Positions 12,705-24,663 of a stretch of DNA of 64,000 nucleotides are shown here, piece after piece. Origin of the DNA: Sisyra terminalis (taxonomy: Eukaryota; Arthropoda; Insecta; Neuroptera; Sisyridae). The position numbers were made by a program, and so were the translations under genes. Every line of letters starts with the position of its first letter. Positions within the stretch are counted from its first letter, which is position 1. The stretch is taken from positions 56,430,630-56,494,629 of the forward strand of contig OY292274.1 of the NCBI GenBank assembly GCA_958496175.1, in the 5' to 3' direction. The notes under the pieces are model-generated. The model worked only from the letters and a program-made list of their open reading frames with translations. It made no database searches and was not told the DNA's origin.

Positions 12705-12763
12705 CTGCTCGATTCGATTGATCGATCATAGGTTGTACAATTCTACGACGAGCATTTATAAAC
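12705..12763 (-). CDS. hth: homothorax internal exon: homeodomain recognition helix
   Basis: The 59-nt exon completes the split Trp codon (G) and continues FINARRRIVQPMIDQSNRA, then the first base of a Gly codon. It carries the DNA-contacting part of helix 3: Ile50 (the TALE signature), Asn51 and Arg53 lie in WFINARR, and the IVQPMIDQSNRA that follows is the standard Meis/Hth extension. The acceptor is TTTCTTCTTTCAG after a long pyrimidine run, and the donor is GTGAGT. The length is not a multiple of three. Skipping it would join TG to GT and give Trp, Ser, stop. It lies about 45 kb from the exon with the first part of the homeodomain and 2.7 kb from the last exon. The sequence match is unambiguous. 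Confidence 0.97.
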
Positions 12764-12784
12764 CTGAAAGAAGAAAAAAAACAA
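12764..12784 (-). promoter_or_regulatory. hth: 3' splice site of the 45-kb hth intron
   Basis: The minus strand reads TTTTTTTTCTTCTTTCAG just before the recognition-helix exon: an uninterrupted pyrimidine tract, then CAG. The exon then supplies the G that completes the Trp48 codon. Confidence 0.9.
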
Positions 12785-13004
12785 TTATATAATGTAATTT
12801 CAAAATAAATATATATTTTGTTAAGTTATATTTTTATCAAAATTGGTTGGTATGATGTAAGTTTTTATTGGGGTGAAAAGGTGTTGTAAGTTATACAGAG
12901 CTATATTTAATATTCAAGTAGGAGAACATTGAATGATTACTATATTTGTTGGCAATTATTAGCCATTTTTTTTGTCTCAAATTTTTGTCCAATCTGCCAA
13001 AATT

Positions 13005-13200
13005 GGTTTGCAATTAAAATACGTATCTGGGAAATACGTCAAAAATATATTTATTTGAACTTTGGTTCAAATTTATGTTTATAGTTTACTTTTGTAAATT
13101 ATATTGCGTAAATTAGACTGCAATCTATTTAATACATTGTTTAAACAATATCACTGTTAAAAATCATCGGAAAAGTCTAATTTTATTGGATTAAATGTAT
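13005..13200 (+). repeat. dispersed repeat, copy A
   Basis: It shares with 20060-20245, in the same orientation, AAATACGTATCTGGG(A/C)AATAC, then a TTTGAA-TTTGTTCAAATTT-like block, TTTGTAAATTATATTGC(A/G)TAAAT and a decaying tail. It is probably a non-autonomous element of unknown class. No terminal repeats could be defined. Confidence 0.7.
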
Positions 13201-13374
13201 TTCGTTGTTTTTGACGTACTTTTTGTGTAGATTTTTAATTTTTTTTTTTATATACAATTTCGAAATAATATTGAAGTTACTGAAATTGTGACATCATAGG
13301 CACATGGAATACTTTCATTGCATAATCAGTAATTGAATGACACAATATTTATAAAGAGATTTGATTATTTAATG

Positions 13375-13520
13375 ATTATTTAATAACTACTAAGGTCATT
13401 AGTAAACCTAGGGTTATTGGAATACCGTAATCGAGAAATATGGAAAATTTTCTCGATATGAGGATCGAACCTAACATCTATCGGTTTTGGAATGGTCACC
13501 TAGACCACTGGGCCATCATT
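13375..13520 (-). mobile_element. tRNA-headed SINE copy, in sense with hth
   Basis: Reverse-complemented, it begins near GATGGCCCAGTGGTCTAGG (A box), has GGTTCGATCC (B box) at tRNA-like spacing, then ATATTTCTCGATTACGG and GACCTTAGTAGTTATTAAA. It matches the copy at 9498-9640 in inverse orientation. It lies about 610 nt upstream of the recognition-helix exon. Confidence 0.78.
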
Positions 13521-15971
13521 ACGCTTAAATTTCATTGTTCTGTAGAATTTAGCAGAATTAAAATTCAGTTATTATATGTAATTTGTGAAATAAACATTTT
13601 ACTTTGCTAATAGTTTTAATAGAAATGTGTGAAATCGTGGACTTCATAGGCAAAAATAATTGTTGGTTGTTAGTAATTTTCAACCATCAAATCCTTTACT
13701 CTACGGATTTAATAAATTTCCAATATTGTACCAAGTAATGGTAATATTAGGATTTAAAAAACATATTTTTCACAAAAATGATGTTAAGAATCAGGAATTG
13801 AAACCATTGAACAATAGTAAACCCACGGAAGATATTTATTCACATTACTGAGGTTTTATAAAAGATCTTTATTTAAGATATTCTTAGATATACTACAAAT
13901 GGACTACCAATAAGAAAATCAATAATACTTTATAACATTTTTGGTAATCTTTTAATCTCTATGAATTTCAGAATTTAGACTGAGATTTAGGTGCTGCTTC
14001 GTGTTCATAGGAAAATCCGTTTTTTTAGTAAGACTTAGTAAAAAAGAGCTTTAATTATCAAAGCTCATTGAAAAGACGTTATAAAGAAACTTTGGTAGGC
14101 AAATACTGAAGTGTACCTTTTAGTTATTTGGTAAAACAAAAAAAATGATTGATTTATTTCATTTATTGTGAAATTTGCTTTTACTAGGATTAAATTGTTT
14201 TGTTTCTTTTCCGGAATTTAATTTATTCGTCTCTTTAGAATGTTTCTTATTTTCCTAAGAATTGTCCAAACAAACAAGCCGGAAATGTCAGTGGAAATTC
14301 AAATTTTGCGAAAGTGTTAGTCGGAAAACTTGAACTAATCAAAGATAGAAGAAAACGGAAAGAAAACGAGAAATATTTACGATTGAGTTGTAATATTAGA
14401 TGAGCGTATATGAGAGGATAAATTGGAGCATAGAACCCAATCACTTCCGGTGTCAGTGGATGTTAGAGCCCATGTGACGTCAATCATGTGTGACAAGCTC
14501 AGCTACGCCTTCTCGTTTTAGTTGATCCTCAATTTTGCCAGTCTAGCTCTTTTATTATGTACCTCAGTCTTGTCTTGTTTCATCGACCTTATACGTATTA
14601 TTTTTTTTTTTTGTTCAATGTTAAAATTAATTTTTTTCTTTCGTTCGTATTTTATAAATAAAATATTTCAATTCATAAATTTGAAAGTGGAATTTAATAT
14701 AAAACCAACAGATATTTATCTCGCTCGTCGCATTTTTAACAGAAATAATGTTATCAAAAAGAAGAATTTAATATAATAAACAATATTTTGTGAAACACCT
14801 GCTCACGTACTGTTAACCTAAATAGATTCAAAGGGAAAAAGCATCCATACAGTAAGTGAAAATATCTTTTAAGAACGAATACGGAAAATAAAATAAGATG
14901 AGGAAAAAATGTACGATACAAGTGGAAACTAGAAGCAAGTCCGCCATATCCGTGCAACATAAAGACGGACGAAATTCTTGGCGGCTCACTCATCCCAAAG
15001 GAAACTAGTAAATGTTGTGTATATTCTATACACATGCCGCTAATATTTCACAAGGGATGATACAGCAAAAAACCAGCCTCGAATTCTTTACCTTCACTCT
15101 CCTTCTTCGTGACCCCCTCATCAAACGTCACACACATATATGTGTGGCCGTACATGTTCGCCTCTTTGGGTCTCTTCATACATTTTTTATGAATAATACA
15201 GTAAAATTTGCCATGGGTGCCTCGTGTGTAATCGTTGCCATGGGAAATGCACCGTAATGGATATATCCAACCCCTATATTTGACTGAAGCGTCTTCATCT
15301 TCAGGTCATAGGGATACAGAAACTGTGTGCTTATATACTTGAAAAGTATAAACGTATAGGATAAATACTATTCATTGATCCAATTTCACTAATTCATCTC
15401 TAAAAAATTTATTTCCAAATTTATCTATCCCCCATTTCCCTATACCTACACTTCACTTTAGAATCGGAAAATATCATTTCTAAATTTATAGCAAAAACTA
15501 CTTCATTAAATTAGACACACGAAATCCTTTTGATTTGTTACTCCTTTTACTTCTTTGTGTAACATTCAATTTTATTGTTAAAAAAATAATATAAAACATG
15601 TTATTTATACTAAAATAAACAAAAAGTATAAAATATAAGTAGTGTATCTGTCGCTATCTATTTACATGATTTAGGGTTGTTTAGTTTCAAACCCTTAAAC
15701 TATTTATTTTTTCAAATTTAACATGTATTAAGTTCTGTTATCATATTATAATGTTTATGATCAATAAACTTATCATCCACTTACATTTATTACTTAGTAC
15801 TATAGTTGAATAAAATACAAGTAAGTAACGTGAGTGGCCTATATGTACATATTATAAGCTTGGTCGGCTATAATTTTTTTAAGGGTTATAGGGTTTAGGA
15901 TTTTAGGTTATAGGATTTTAGCTTGTAGGGTTTTTTTTGCTTAGAACTACGTTTATCATATGTGCAACTAA
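13521..15971. other. hth intron segment with G+C-richer blocks
   Basis: No recognised gene or element. The blocks at 14430-14530 and 14930-15260 are clearly less A+T-rich than their surroundings. The first holds TGACGTCA at 14475-14482. The second holds the 16-bp palindrome CACACATATATGTGTG at 15131-15146 and two GCCATGGG words within 35 bp. They are candidates for conserved regulatory DNA. A TTTAGG/TTATAGG-like tract at 15882-15930 precedes the Penelope-like element. Confidence 0.35.
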
Positions 15972-16191
15972 ATTAAAGCTGACCGCAATTTCCCGGTAAA
16001 AATGGCAGCTTACAACAGTCTAGTGTACAGAGCGATCTAGTTCCATCTTAGCTTCAAAGCTTGTGAAGAAGAATTTAAGATAACTAAACATATAGCCATT
16101 ACTAACGGATACAACAGCTCAATCGTAGACAAAATAATATTGAAATTAACTAAAAAAATCATTCTTCCAACTCCACCAAAAGAAAACCAAA

Positions 16192-16656
16192 AAATATATT
16201 AAATCAAACTTCAATAATATATTTAGTTTTACAATCGCCAACTTCCTAAAGAAAAATAACATCAATATCGCATTTTCAATAAACTACAGCATGATGAAAA
16301 TTCTTAAGCCACTAGAAAACAACCAAATTACAACGAAAAATAAAACCGGCATATATAAAATTAAATGTGGTTCCTGTGAAAAATTCTACATTGGCCAAAC
16401 TGGTAGACCTTTCAGAACAAGATATAAGGAACATACACCCAAGAAACCTACTCCAACAACAACTTCAAATTTTAGAAAACACTTTTATGACGAAAATCAT
16501 CAATGCTTAAATTTCAACACAAATTTTAAGCCACTAGATATTTGCAAAAAAGGATCACATATGAACACCCTAGAAGAATATGAAATATACAAAGCCCACA
16601 AACTAGAATCAAATAACATCCTTAATGACAAATTATATAAAACAAATCCTATATAA
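16192..16656 (+). pseudogene. GIY-YIG endonuclease domain of the Penelope-like element (remnant)
   Basis: The open frame from 16192 to the TAA at 16654-16656 reads through NKTGIYKIKCGSCEKFYIGQ, then TGRPFRTRYKEH and FRKHFYDENHQ. GIY...FYIG are the two name-giving motifs of GIY-YIG nucleases. The Arg of GRPFRTR and the Glu near LEEYEIY stand where catalytic Arg and Glu are expected. CGSC fits the Cys pair often found between the two motifs in Penelope-like elements. In life the domain nicks target DNA for retrotransposition. Despite conserved catalytic residues the copy has lost its reverse transcriptase, so it is annotated as broken. It has no link with hth beyond insertion in its intron. Confidence 0.9.
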
Positions 16657-16688
16657 AATTTGTTTACAACTGACAAAATAATCATTAT

Positions 16689-16717
16689 CTGATGATGACA
16701 GCCAAAAACTGTTGAAA
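16689..16717 (+). ncRNA. hammerhead-ribozyme-like core at the Penelope element 3' end
   Basis: CTGATGA is followed by a stem II (GACAG, loop CCAAAAA, CTGTT; four Watson-Crick pairs and one G-U) and then GAAA, the two conserved core strings of a hammerhead in the right order and spacing. Penelope-like elements are known to carry hammerhead motifs in their terminal repeats. I could not find a clean helix III or cleavage triplet after GAAA, so this copy may be inactive or only a relic. Confidence 0.5.
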
Positions 16718-18229
16718 TGAATCGTAATAAAGAAGAAATTGAGTTGTAGGACATATATTATTATTCATTAATTTAAGATTTATCAAGATATGTGGCTGTA
16801 ATTTTGCATACAGTAAATCATGGAAAAATTATTATTTCTTATTATTTCTGTGCTGTTTGGTGGTGCCATCTGAAGTTTTCTTATGTCTAAATTTTGAGGA
16901 CTTGATGCTAGAATCGAATGCTTGGCTTGGAAAAATGCAGCTATTATAAATTTTATTGTTCCTCGCCGTAAAATAAAAAACACCGTAGCCAATTATATGT
17001 TGCTCAAACTGTACTGTACTTTGGTACAGTTTTCAAATTCGATAAATAACAGTCAATCTATGCAAAACTATACAAATCTAGTTACGAAGTTCAAAGTTTT
17101 CATAATTTATTATTTTAGATTTTCATGAAATAAAGACTTCAATAAAATTTGAATGTTTTGACGCTAAAGTTGATACCCTTCCTATTTGCCTATTCGAATT
17201 TTGCTGAGGTTCTTGAAACTTTTAGAAAATTTTGTGAAATAAATCAACCTTGGATTAATTCCAGCAAAATCCTATTATGAATGGTAAGGATATGCACATG
17301 GAATAGAATGGATGCCTGTATGCATGTGGAAAAACTAAACTTCCAATTTGGTAATTTTCTACTTGAGTGGATTATTGAAAAAAAAAGTTGTGTTTTAATA
17401 ACATAAATAAATTAAAACTTGACAATTTAAGCAATTAAAGTAACACAATTGATATTTAATGGAAGAATGTGGTACGAAACTTTTCAAATTAAAAGAAACA
17501 CATACACAATAGTTGATTACTTTGAAGTAGATGGGAGCAAAGAAGAGAGAAAATGTGTGCAGCTAGCAAAGTTGGAGGAACGGTAAACATACGGTTGTGT
17601 GATTGATGAATGTAGATCGTTGTTGCGATTGGGTGGCAACGGGGTAATGGAGTAACGAGCTTCAAATGTAAAGTTGAGGAGTTTGGATTGGTAGCGGCAA
17701 CGATTGTAAGTTTTAGGGAGCCGTGTGAATTACCAAAGTTACTTTACTCCAAGATTTCATTCATCGATAAGTGACACGGGGCGGGTATAATCAAAACTAA
17801 ATAAACAGAAAGCTTTTCTGACGATTATAATTACCATAAGCTCAAATACTTTGCAGGAGGAAATTTTTGAAAAATTATCACCATTTTCTCTTTATATTTG
17901 TGTACAATTTTTTCTGGAATTTATTTCTCGAATGCATATGTTGACGGCGTGTGGAATGAGGTGAATTTCACTTAGGATATGACGGGTGGGAGTAATGCAC
18001 GGGGGTTGTAATTTCCATAGGTTCCTATATAATGTGAATGCGTACGCGGCTGTAACAATGTTTTTCTAGACAATTTGTTCAGGGAAAAGACATTAATCAC
18101 ACATGGGGGTAGCTTGTGTAAGGGTGACAAGTTCCGCTCGACTTGCGCGCCTGTAGGAAATGGATTACATGAAAGGGGTGCTGTGTATGTATCTGCCCAC
18201 GCTGCCAATCTTCCACTATACATACTTTC

Positions 18230-18244
18230 ACCTCCTCCTCCTCT
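18230..18244. repeat. CCT triplet run
   Basis: CACCTCCTCCTCCTCTT: a short trinucleotide run in a G+C-richer block. Confidence 0.7.
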
Positions 18245-20059
18245 TGACATTACACACGAATACATACAAAACTCATCGAACCCCAATAATTTCCAACCTA
18301 AATTCAAACCCATCATTTCTGCCCCAGTGAAGATTAGTACATAAACAAATCCCACTTCTTTATAAATATTTCACTATAATTTTATAACAGTTACGTCCAA
18401 TCAATCTAAAGTTTCTTTCTTGAAATTAACTTTTTTTTAAATATTTCCTTTAAATGCTCACAAATTTGTTGATTTCGGAGAATGGATCAGTTTTGATATT
18501 TTAAGGTGACAGGGGAAAGGTCGTGAAAGTTGTCGAGGGTAGTACAGCTGACGCCAGCGATGGTGATGGCTCTGACCCTTGACACAATGATGAAGTCCTC
18601 TGTTCGACCCGAACACTCAGTTTCCTCGACGTTATTGCTTTGTAACAGATGTATATGTTAACATTTTCTCGGCTTATTTTCCATCCAATATTTCAAAAGT
18701 ATAATACTTATTTATGAATTTATATAATACATGCTACATATTAAACACAACCGTGCAGCTTTCAAACAACTTTTCACAACAACATTTATAACTTGTCCCA
18801 AAAAAAAAAGCTCTAAACTTTCATGAAACAAAACAATTGGATTCCTAAATAATCAATTGTGCGTTTTTTTTTCTTGATGTATTTTTCCATATGGGTCTCA
18901 ATGACAAAACTTGAAAACGTGGATTGTACAATTTATTGTCGGGAGCAAGGGATGAGTTCAGGGATGTTCTTAATTCTTGATTGTGGAAAGAAATAAAATA
19001 ACCTAAACGTAAGAGATCCACGTACGAGTAATAGTCACTGTAAGATCCCTAGGGATTGAGCTTTCGTCGTCACATTGGATCACATATTATTGGCTACTTG
19101 ATAACCATTTCTATGCGTAACACATTTGCGGCCCGTCGAGCCAACAAATAAAGAATGAACTCTATATATATTGAACACCTAAACCACCCCAACTAATAGA
19201 ACAATTCGTTCAATGTTACCAACGGTATTACTCAATTAACACTCATGGTTCCCAAACACTTGACAAAACCAATTAATTAAAATAGTATAAAATTGATTCA
19301 AAAAACATTCGAATTTTTTTTGTAACAATCATACAGTAATTTGTTTTATACATTTGTGCTTTTATAACATAGCATTACAATTCTACATTATATCCAATAG
19401 CAAATTTTCTCTTCATAAAGCAATTTTGTTTCTTGGCTTGGTCACCAAATGTGACATTTATCTTTTGATTTGTTGTATTTACAAACTCCACACGTGGCAC
19501 TACGCCATACATTTCAACCACGATCAAATAAAAATAACCTGACCATAAGGGTAAATGCAATATCGCTTTGTTTCGATTTGTTCATATGTTCCTCTTTTAT
19601 TGGAAACTCTGCATCTATTAATTTATCAATTGAAACAAAGTGTTTCTATATTGTAAACATTATTTCGCTAGTCTCATTTATAATATATATTTAGTGATAT
19701 TTTGATTTTAAGGGATGAAAATAAAAGAATCGCATTTTTAAAAACAATTGTGTATAGTTCTTGCCACCTTTATCCATCGTTATTAGTTTGATTTCAATTT
19801 TTTGCTGCGTCTTTTAAAATATTTCAATAATTTTTCAATACTGTTTATAGAATATTTAAAAAATATTGTGTTCTTATTTATGAAATATAATTTACCAAAG
19901 TAAACTGTATGATAAATATAAATTTGAACGAAAATTTAAACAAATGAATCAAACAAATGCGGTGTTGCCACTACTCTTTCATTTCACCAAATTCTTCGTG
20001 AGCAACCTAAGAAGTACCAAACTTTGAATTGGTCCATCCAGTTCCTTTGAGAAAGATTG

Positions 20060-20245
20060 CTTGGCAATAGAAATACGTATCTGGGCAATACATCAATAAT
20101 ACATTTGTTTGAATTTTTGTTCAAATTTGCTTTTGTAAATTATATTGCATAAATAAAACCACAAAATATTTTATATATTGTATAAACAGTAGAACTGTTC
20201 AAAGTCGATGAAAAAATTTAATTAAATTTTCAATAGTTTCCGAAC
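20060..20245 (+). repeat. dispersed repeat, copy B
   Basis: The partner of 13005-13200, with the same order of shared blocks and scattered substitutions and small indels. No ORF. Confidence 0.7.
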
Positions 20246-23200
20246 GTTTATTGTAATTTACAATCCCCAAAAACTATAATTCGTGATACACAAATCTTTA
20301 ATTCTTTAATCATTTTTTAAAAAATTTCCCCAATTGTTTATGAAAAATAAAATTTGAATTTCCGTATTGAAAAGGTGGAGATTTTTTAAATGATTTTTCG
20401 TTGCTCTACAACTCTGCTCCAATATGCGAATTAAAACCTAGATAATATGGTTTCTAAATAATTTGAGAAACAATATTAAATTAAATAGTGTTCTATTAGT
20501 TTAAATGAATAAAAGAAGCTTGTACAAAATAAAACCCGTAAAAAGTGCAAACAAGTTAACATACCCCCTATATTATACAATACATAGCTAAGTGTATACT
20601 TGAACTTCTATGTAAATTTTAAATATTACTTCTACAAATATATTTTTCTTCCGTTGATTATCTATTTGAAATTCTTTAAAGCTCTAAATAGAAAACTAAA
20701 GGTAACATGTAAAAAAATTTTTTTTGTCATTATTTAACATTTAAATATTGTATCAACAACGCCTAGGCTTTATTCGTGCGAAACAAAAAATAAATGGCCT
20801 AACCATTGTATATAAAACGCTTCGTTAAATACTTATATAAACCAAAAACCAAGTTGTCCAAATGAAATTGTTCGGATTTAGCAACAATATTATGATCTAC
20901 GGCCTTATATGCATTAAAGGTCTAAACTTGTTACTCTCCCCTTCACATTGTGAAGCTCAAAGCTATAAACGCAAAGTAAAATATGGACGTGAAATTTTAT
21001 TGTTGATTTGAATCTTGGTATTTGAAAATCGTTTCGTTAATTTCACAAAAATAATGTAAGTTAGTTCTGAAAAATAAAATTAATTTTAAAACGTTTTTAA
21101 ACGTTGGAATTCAGTTACTTTAAATTCATGAAATATAATTGCTGAAGAACAAACTTATTAGAGATATTTGAAATGATTCGAAATTCGAAATTATACGTAC
21201 GCGTCCCGAATAATATGAATATCTATCAATTTATTACATAAAGGGGATGGTATGATAGAGCACGATGGAAAATATACTGAGCTAGGGATTGTAGGGTGTT
21301 GGATTAACATAATATTGACCTCGTCCTTTCATTTCAACCTCTTCTTTCTCTTACGAGTTTGGATGGGTGTTCGTAATATGATAAGGTGATAAGTCCGGCT
21401 GTATGTTGTGTTGGGTTTGGGTAAAGCTTACACATTGGGATGTTGAGAGTACTACTTAAATAGCCAATTTGGTGTACACGCACGTCCACAACTAATGTGC
21501 ATTGTTAGAGATATGTAGTCCGGGAATAGTCCTGGGTCTCTTCGACCATTACAATTAGAGCTACTGTGAAGTAGAGTCAGATATTGCGTTTTGTATTATA
21601 TGAGCGTAGCACCCCACACTTTTCATATATCCACAATATACCATTTTAGCAAAGGATCATACCTCCATGCATACCTTCCTTAATGATATATATATTTGAT
21701 ACAGAAACTAAGATATTATCATTCCTATCTCAAGAATTACAATTATGAACTTACCTATTCATTTCAAGTAAATTTCAAGGTAAGATAAAAGGAAATACAA
21801 GGTGTTTAAACACGACTTAGATTCGAACTATCGAGCTTTATCAAAGCAAAAACTTAGAAATATCTACAACATTTGAATCATTAAAAATACTTAATTCCGT
21901 GATTACATTTTAAATTTAATAGTTTGAAAGACATATAGGAGTCTAAGAGAAACTTCTAGTATTAACTACCAAATAATCTGACGATCTTTTAAGTAAAGGA
22001 AATTTTTTTTGAGTATTATTTTTTTTAAATTTTTTTGTTTAATTCAAAAAATTGAGTAAGCTTGATTAAAAATTCCTCTTTGAATTATCAGGAAACATCT
22101 ATATGAAAAATTACATAAACACATTGTGCCTATTACAGTACTTTTATTTAGACACCTTATTTTTCTTAATAGAAAATCCGACTTTATATTAGGTTAATTA
22201 ATTTTAAAAACCTTACTTTTATTAAGCCAAGAAAAAAATCTTAATTTTTCTTGTAAGGTTTTTGTCATAAAAACTTTTATACAGTCAAAGGTATTTTTAT
22301 TACAAAGAATTTTAAATTAATTAAAACTTTTACATCTATAAGGCCAAAGAAAAACACTAAAGCATAACTATTATGTACGAAGATTTGCATAAAAACCCCA
22401 TGCAAGAACTTGAAATTTTTTGCTGATCATTTTAGATAAAATACTAAGTAGATGTGTGTGTTTTTTTTCCGATTTAAAAAATAGGATTTTGAACCATTGA
22501 ATAAAATTAATACAATTCCTTTTTATTTGCATACAGCCATTTTATCGATCGCAACGTTAACAATAGCCAATTAAAAATTGAGCGCTGCTTTATTGGAGTA
22601 AATTCACTAACAAAACCAATTTGATTTTATCTCATTTATCCACAGGCCACGATGCCTATATGTTGGCAATCCTAATTATCGATTTTCTAAGGCATCGATT
22701 GTGTTCAAGAATCAACCGATCAATGAACAATAGAAAAGATCCGAAAGTTTCGATAAGTTTCAGATAGTACCTACTTATAAGCATAATATATAATATTCAT
22801 TAATGTTTTTTTTTAAATATATTTTTGCAGAATAAATCTGATAACAAGCACTGCACGTAGTCTGAAATGTTGTGGCTCAAAATATTGGAATTGTTTTTAT
22901 TGGAAGCATAATTACTTGTGGAAGAGGAAGTGAGAAAACTGATTTGAGAAAGAGAAATATGTGTATGTGTTAATTGTGATGTACGGGGATGGTGTGAGAG
23001 GGTTGTTCTCAATATGTCGCCACGTCGATAATTACAACAAACGTAATGTGTTACGGTCGTTGTTGTCAGCTGTTTGTGTAATTGTTGGGCCGTCGTTGTG
23101 AATGAAGAAGGGGCCTTCGCGGCAACTAGATATTATTACATCATTATTTATTATGTAAGTGCAATCAGTGCCATGTGCTTCATGTCCTACACTGATTTAT

Positions 23201-23869
23201 AATGAATGCTGGTCGAAAGCTAAATGCTTCGACCGCCATCTATAAAACACCCCCAAATATATTCCCCATTCCTCATACATCTTTCTAGCCTTACACCACT
23301 TGCCTCCAAATCATAAACCCTCTCGGGTGATTGTATTCAGAATAATTGCAATCCAACACTTGGCAAGTGTTGCTTTTAACAAATCTCTTGAGCTTTTCAG
23401 TATTGATAATTAAAAAAAAAACGAATGAGGCCATCACATGATTTTCTTTTACTTGACTACACATTTTTACTTCACTTAATTTAAATTACTAGTCGATACT
23501 CGCAACTTCATCAACGTAACGTAATAATACGTCAATAATGAGTTAAATTTTTCTGGTTACCGGGAAATATATGTCTAAATCATTTAAAAAAATGACATAC
23601 TAATCCTTCAAAATGTCTTTTTAACGTTCTTAAAAGTGAAGGTCTTTGAAACCAAAAATGAAACAATTGATTAGTTTAAAAAGTTTGGGAACAGTTAAAA
23701 ATTCTTTTCAAGTAAACTCGGGTTTGGGTTCAGCAAAAGCATGGAACCCAAAAGCATGATGAGCAAATAGAAGCTTATCAAAGATTGAATAAAATATTAC
23801 AGCACTCTACAATGTATTATGATGTACGCAAAAACAAACGCAGTGATGGATTTATAGAAGTGTGAAAAT

Positions 23870-24270
23870 TATTAGACTCGAAAGAAGATTTTTACTTTCT
23901 TTCAGCAATATTTCGCCCAGACAGCAAAACATCCAAAATCAATTATGGGTTGGAGCTGCATGTCAGTAAAGGGTACCGGTAGGGTATATATTGTGGAAGG
24001 TACTATGAGGCAAGACGAATATATACAATTCTTGGAAACGAGGGTATTGCCTCAAACTAAAGAGTGGTTTCCGGAAGAAAATTGTATCTTTATGCAAGAT
24101 GAGCTCCTTGCCATTAAGTCAAAAAAGTTATAGATTTCCTCAAAAATTTTGGCATTAATGTGCCTTCTTGGCCAGGAAATAGTCCTGACGCTAATCCCAT
24201 TGAAAATTTCTGGGCCATTGTGAAGAAAAAACTAAAAAAAATAAACAATTACAACACGGGTGGATCTGAT
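23870..24270 (+). mobile_element. Tc1-like transposase fragment (DD34E type), degenerate
   Basis: One frame gives AKHPKSIMGWSCMSVKGTGR, VYIVEGTMRQDEYIQFLETR and then FMQD. After small frame slips around 24103-24131 another frame gives VIDFLKNFG, VPSWPGNSPDANPIENFWAI and VKKKL. This is the second half of the Tc1 catalytic core: the Asp of MQD and the Glu of PIENFW are the second and third DDE residues. The N-terminal DNA-binding half is missing or decayed beyond recognition upstream (23700-23870). Not functional. Confidence 0.88.
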
Positions 24271-24663
24271 TACCGAACTCATTAAGATTTGATATCATAA
24301 TAAAATATAAATGAAAAAAAATAGTATAGAGCATGTCAGGATGAAAATAATAAATTATAAACAATAAAGGGTACCACAAAAAATATTAGATGAGGGAAAT
24401 TATTGTATTTTTAAACTTATGGCATTTAAAAACAAAAATGTATTTTTTTTCTAGGAGTCTAGGCGGTATGATTTTAGGAGCGGAATAATTTTCGGAACCC
24501 TAAAATTTTATAGGCAAAGAATGTACGGACAATTCAAATTCAAAAAAGGATTTGAGTTAGTTTCGCTTTGAATGTAAAGAACATCTTCAGTAAAGAATAA
24601 TAAATAATTTTTTAAAGAATTTTTCACATCCTAATTTATCACTTTACATTTTCCAATTGTTAA

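Larger units (their letters stand above)
15972..16746 (+). mobile_element. Penelope-like retroelement, 3' part
   Basis: The first frame (15972-16199) gives KADRNFPVKMAAYNSLVYRA, an in-frame stop, then ACEEEFKITKHIAITNGYNS and SIVDKIILKL, the pattern at the end of the reverse transcriptase region of Penelope-like elements. A frameshift near 16195 leads into the second frame with the GIY-YIG endonuclease. After the ORF comes a hammerhead-like motif and a short A-rich end. The 5' part of the element is missing. It is a dead copy: one stop and one frameshift. Confidence 0.88.
16747..23869. other. hth intron segment, mostly featureless
   Basis: Contains the dispersed repeat copy at 20060-20245 and G+C-richer blocks at 17500-17780, 17940-18345, 18520-18640, 21240-21650 and 22975-23335. 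At 17940-18345 both strands stay open over about 270-380 bp, but that reflects base composition and neither frame resembles a protein. TGATTGATGAAT at 17600-17611 fits an Extradenticle-Hox-type site. Otherwise A+T-rich with no gene. Confidence 0.35.

Noticed and set aside
17972..18355. 127-codon minus ORF, with an 89-codon plus ORF over the same block
   Set aside because: Both strands are open because the block is G+C-richer and stop-poor. Neither frame has motif-like or family-like content, and there are no splice sites that fit.
18540..18640. tRNA-like stretch with TGTTCGACCC (B-box-like)
   Set aside because: No A box at the right distance and no cloverleaf could be drawn, so it is not called as a tRNA or SINE.
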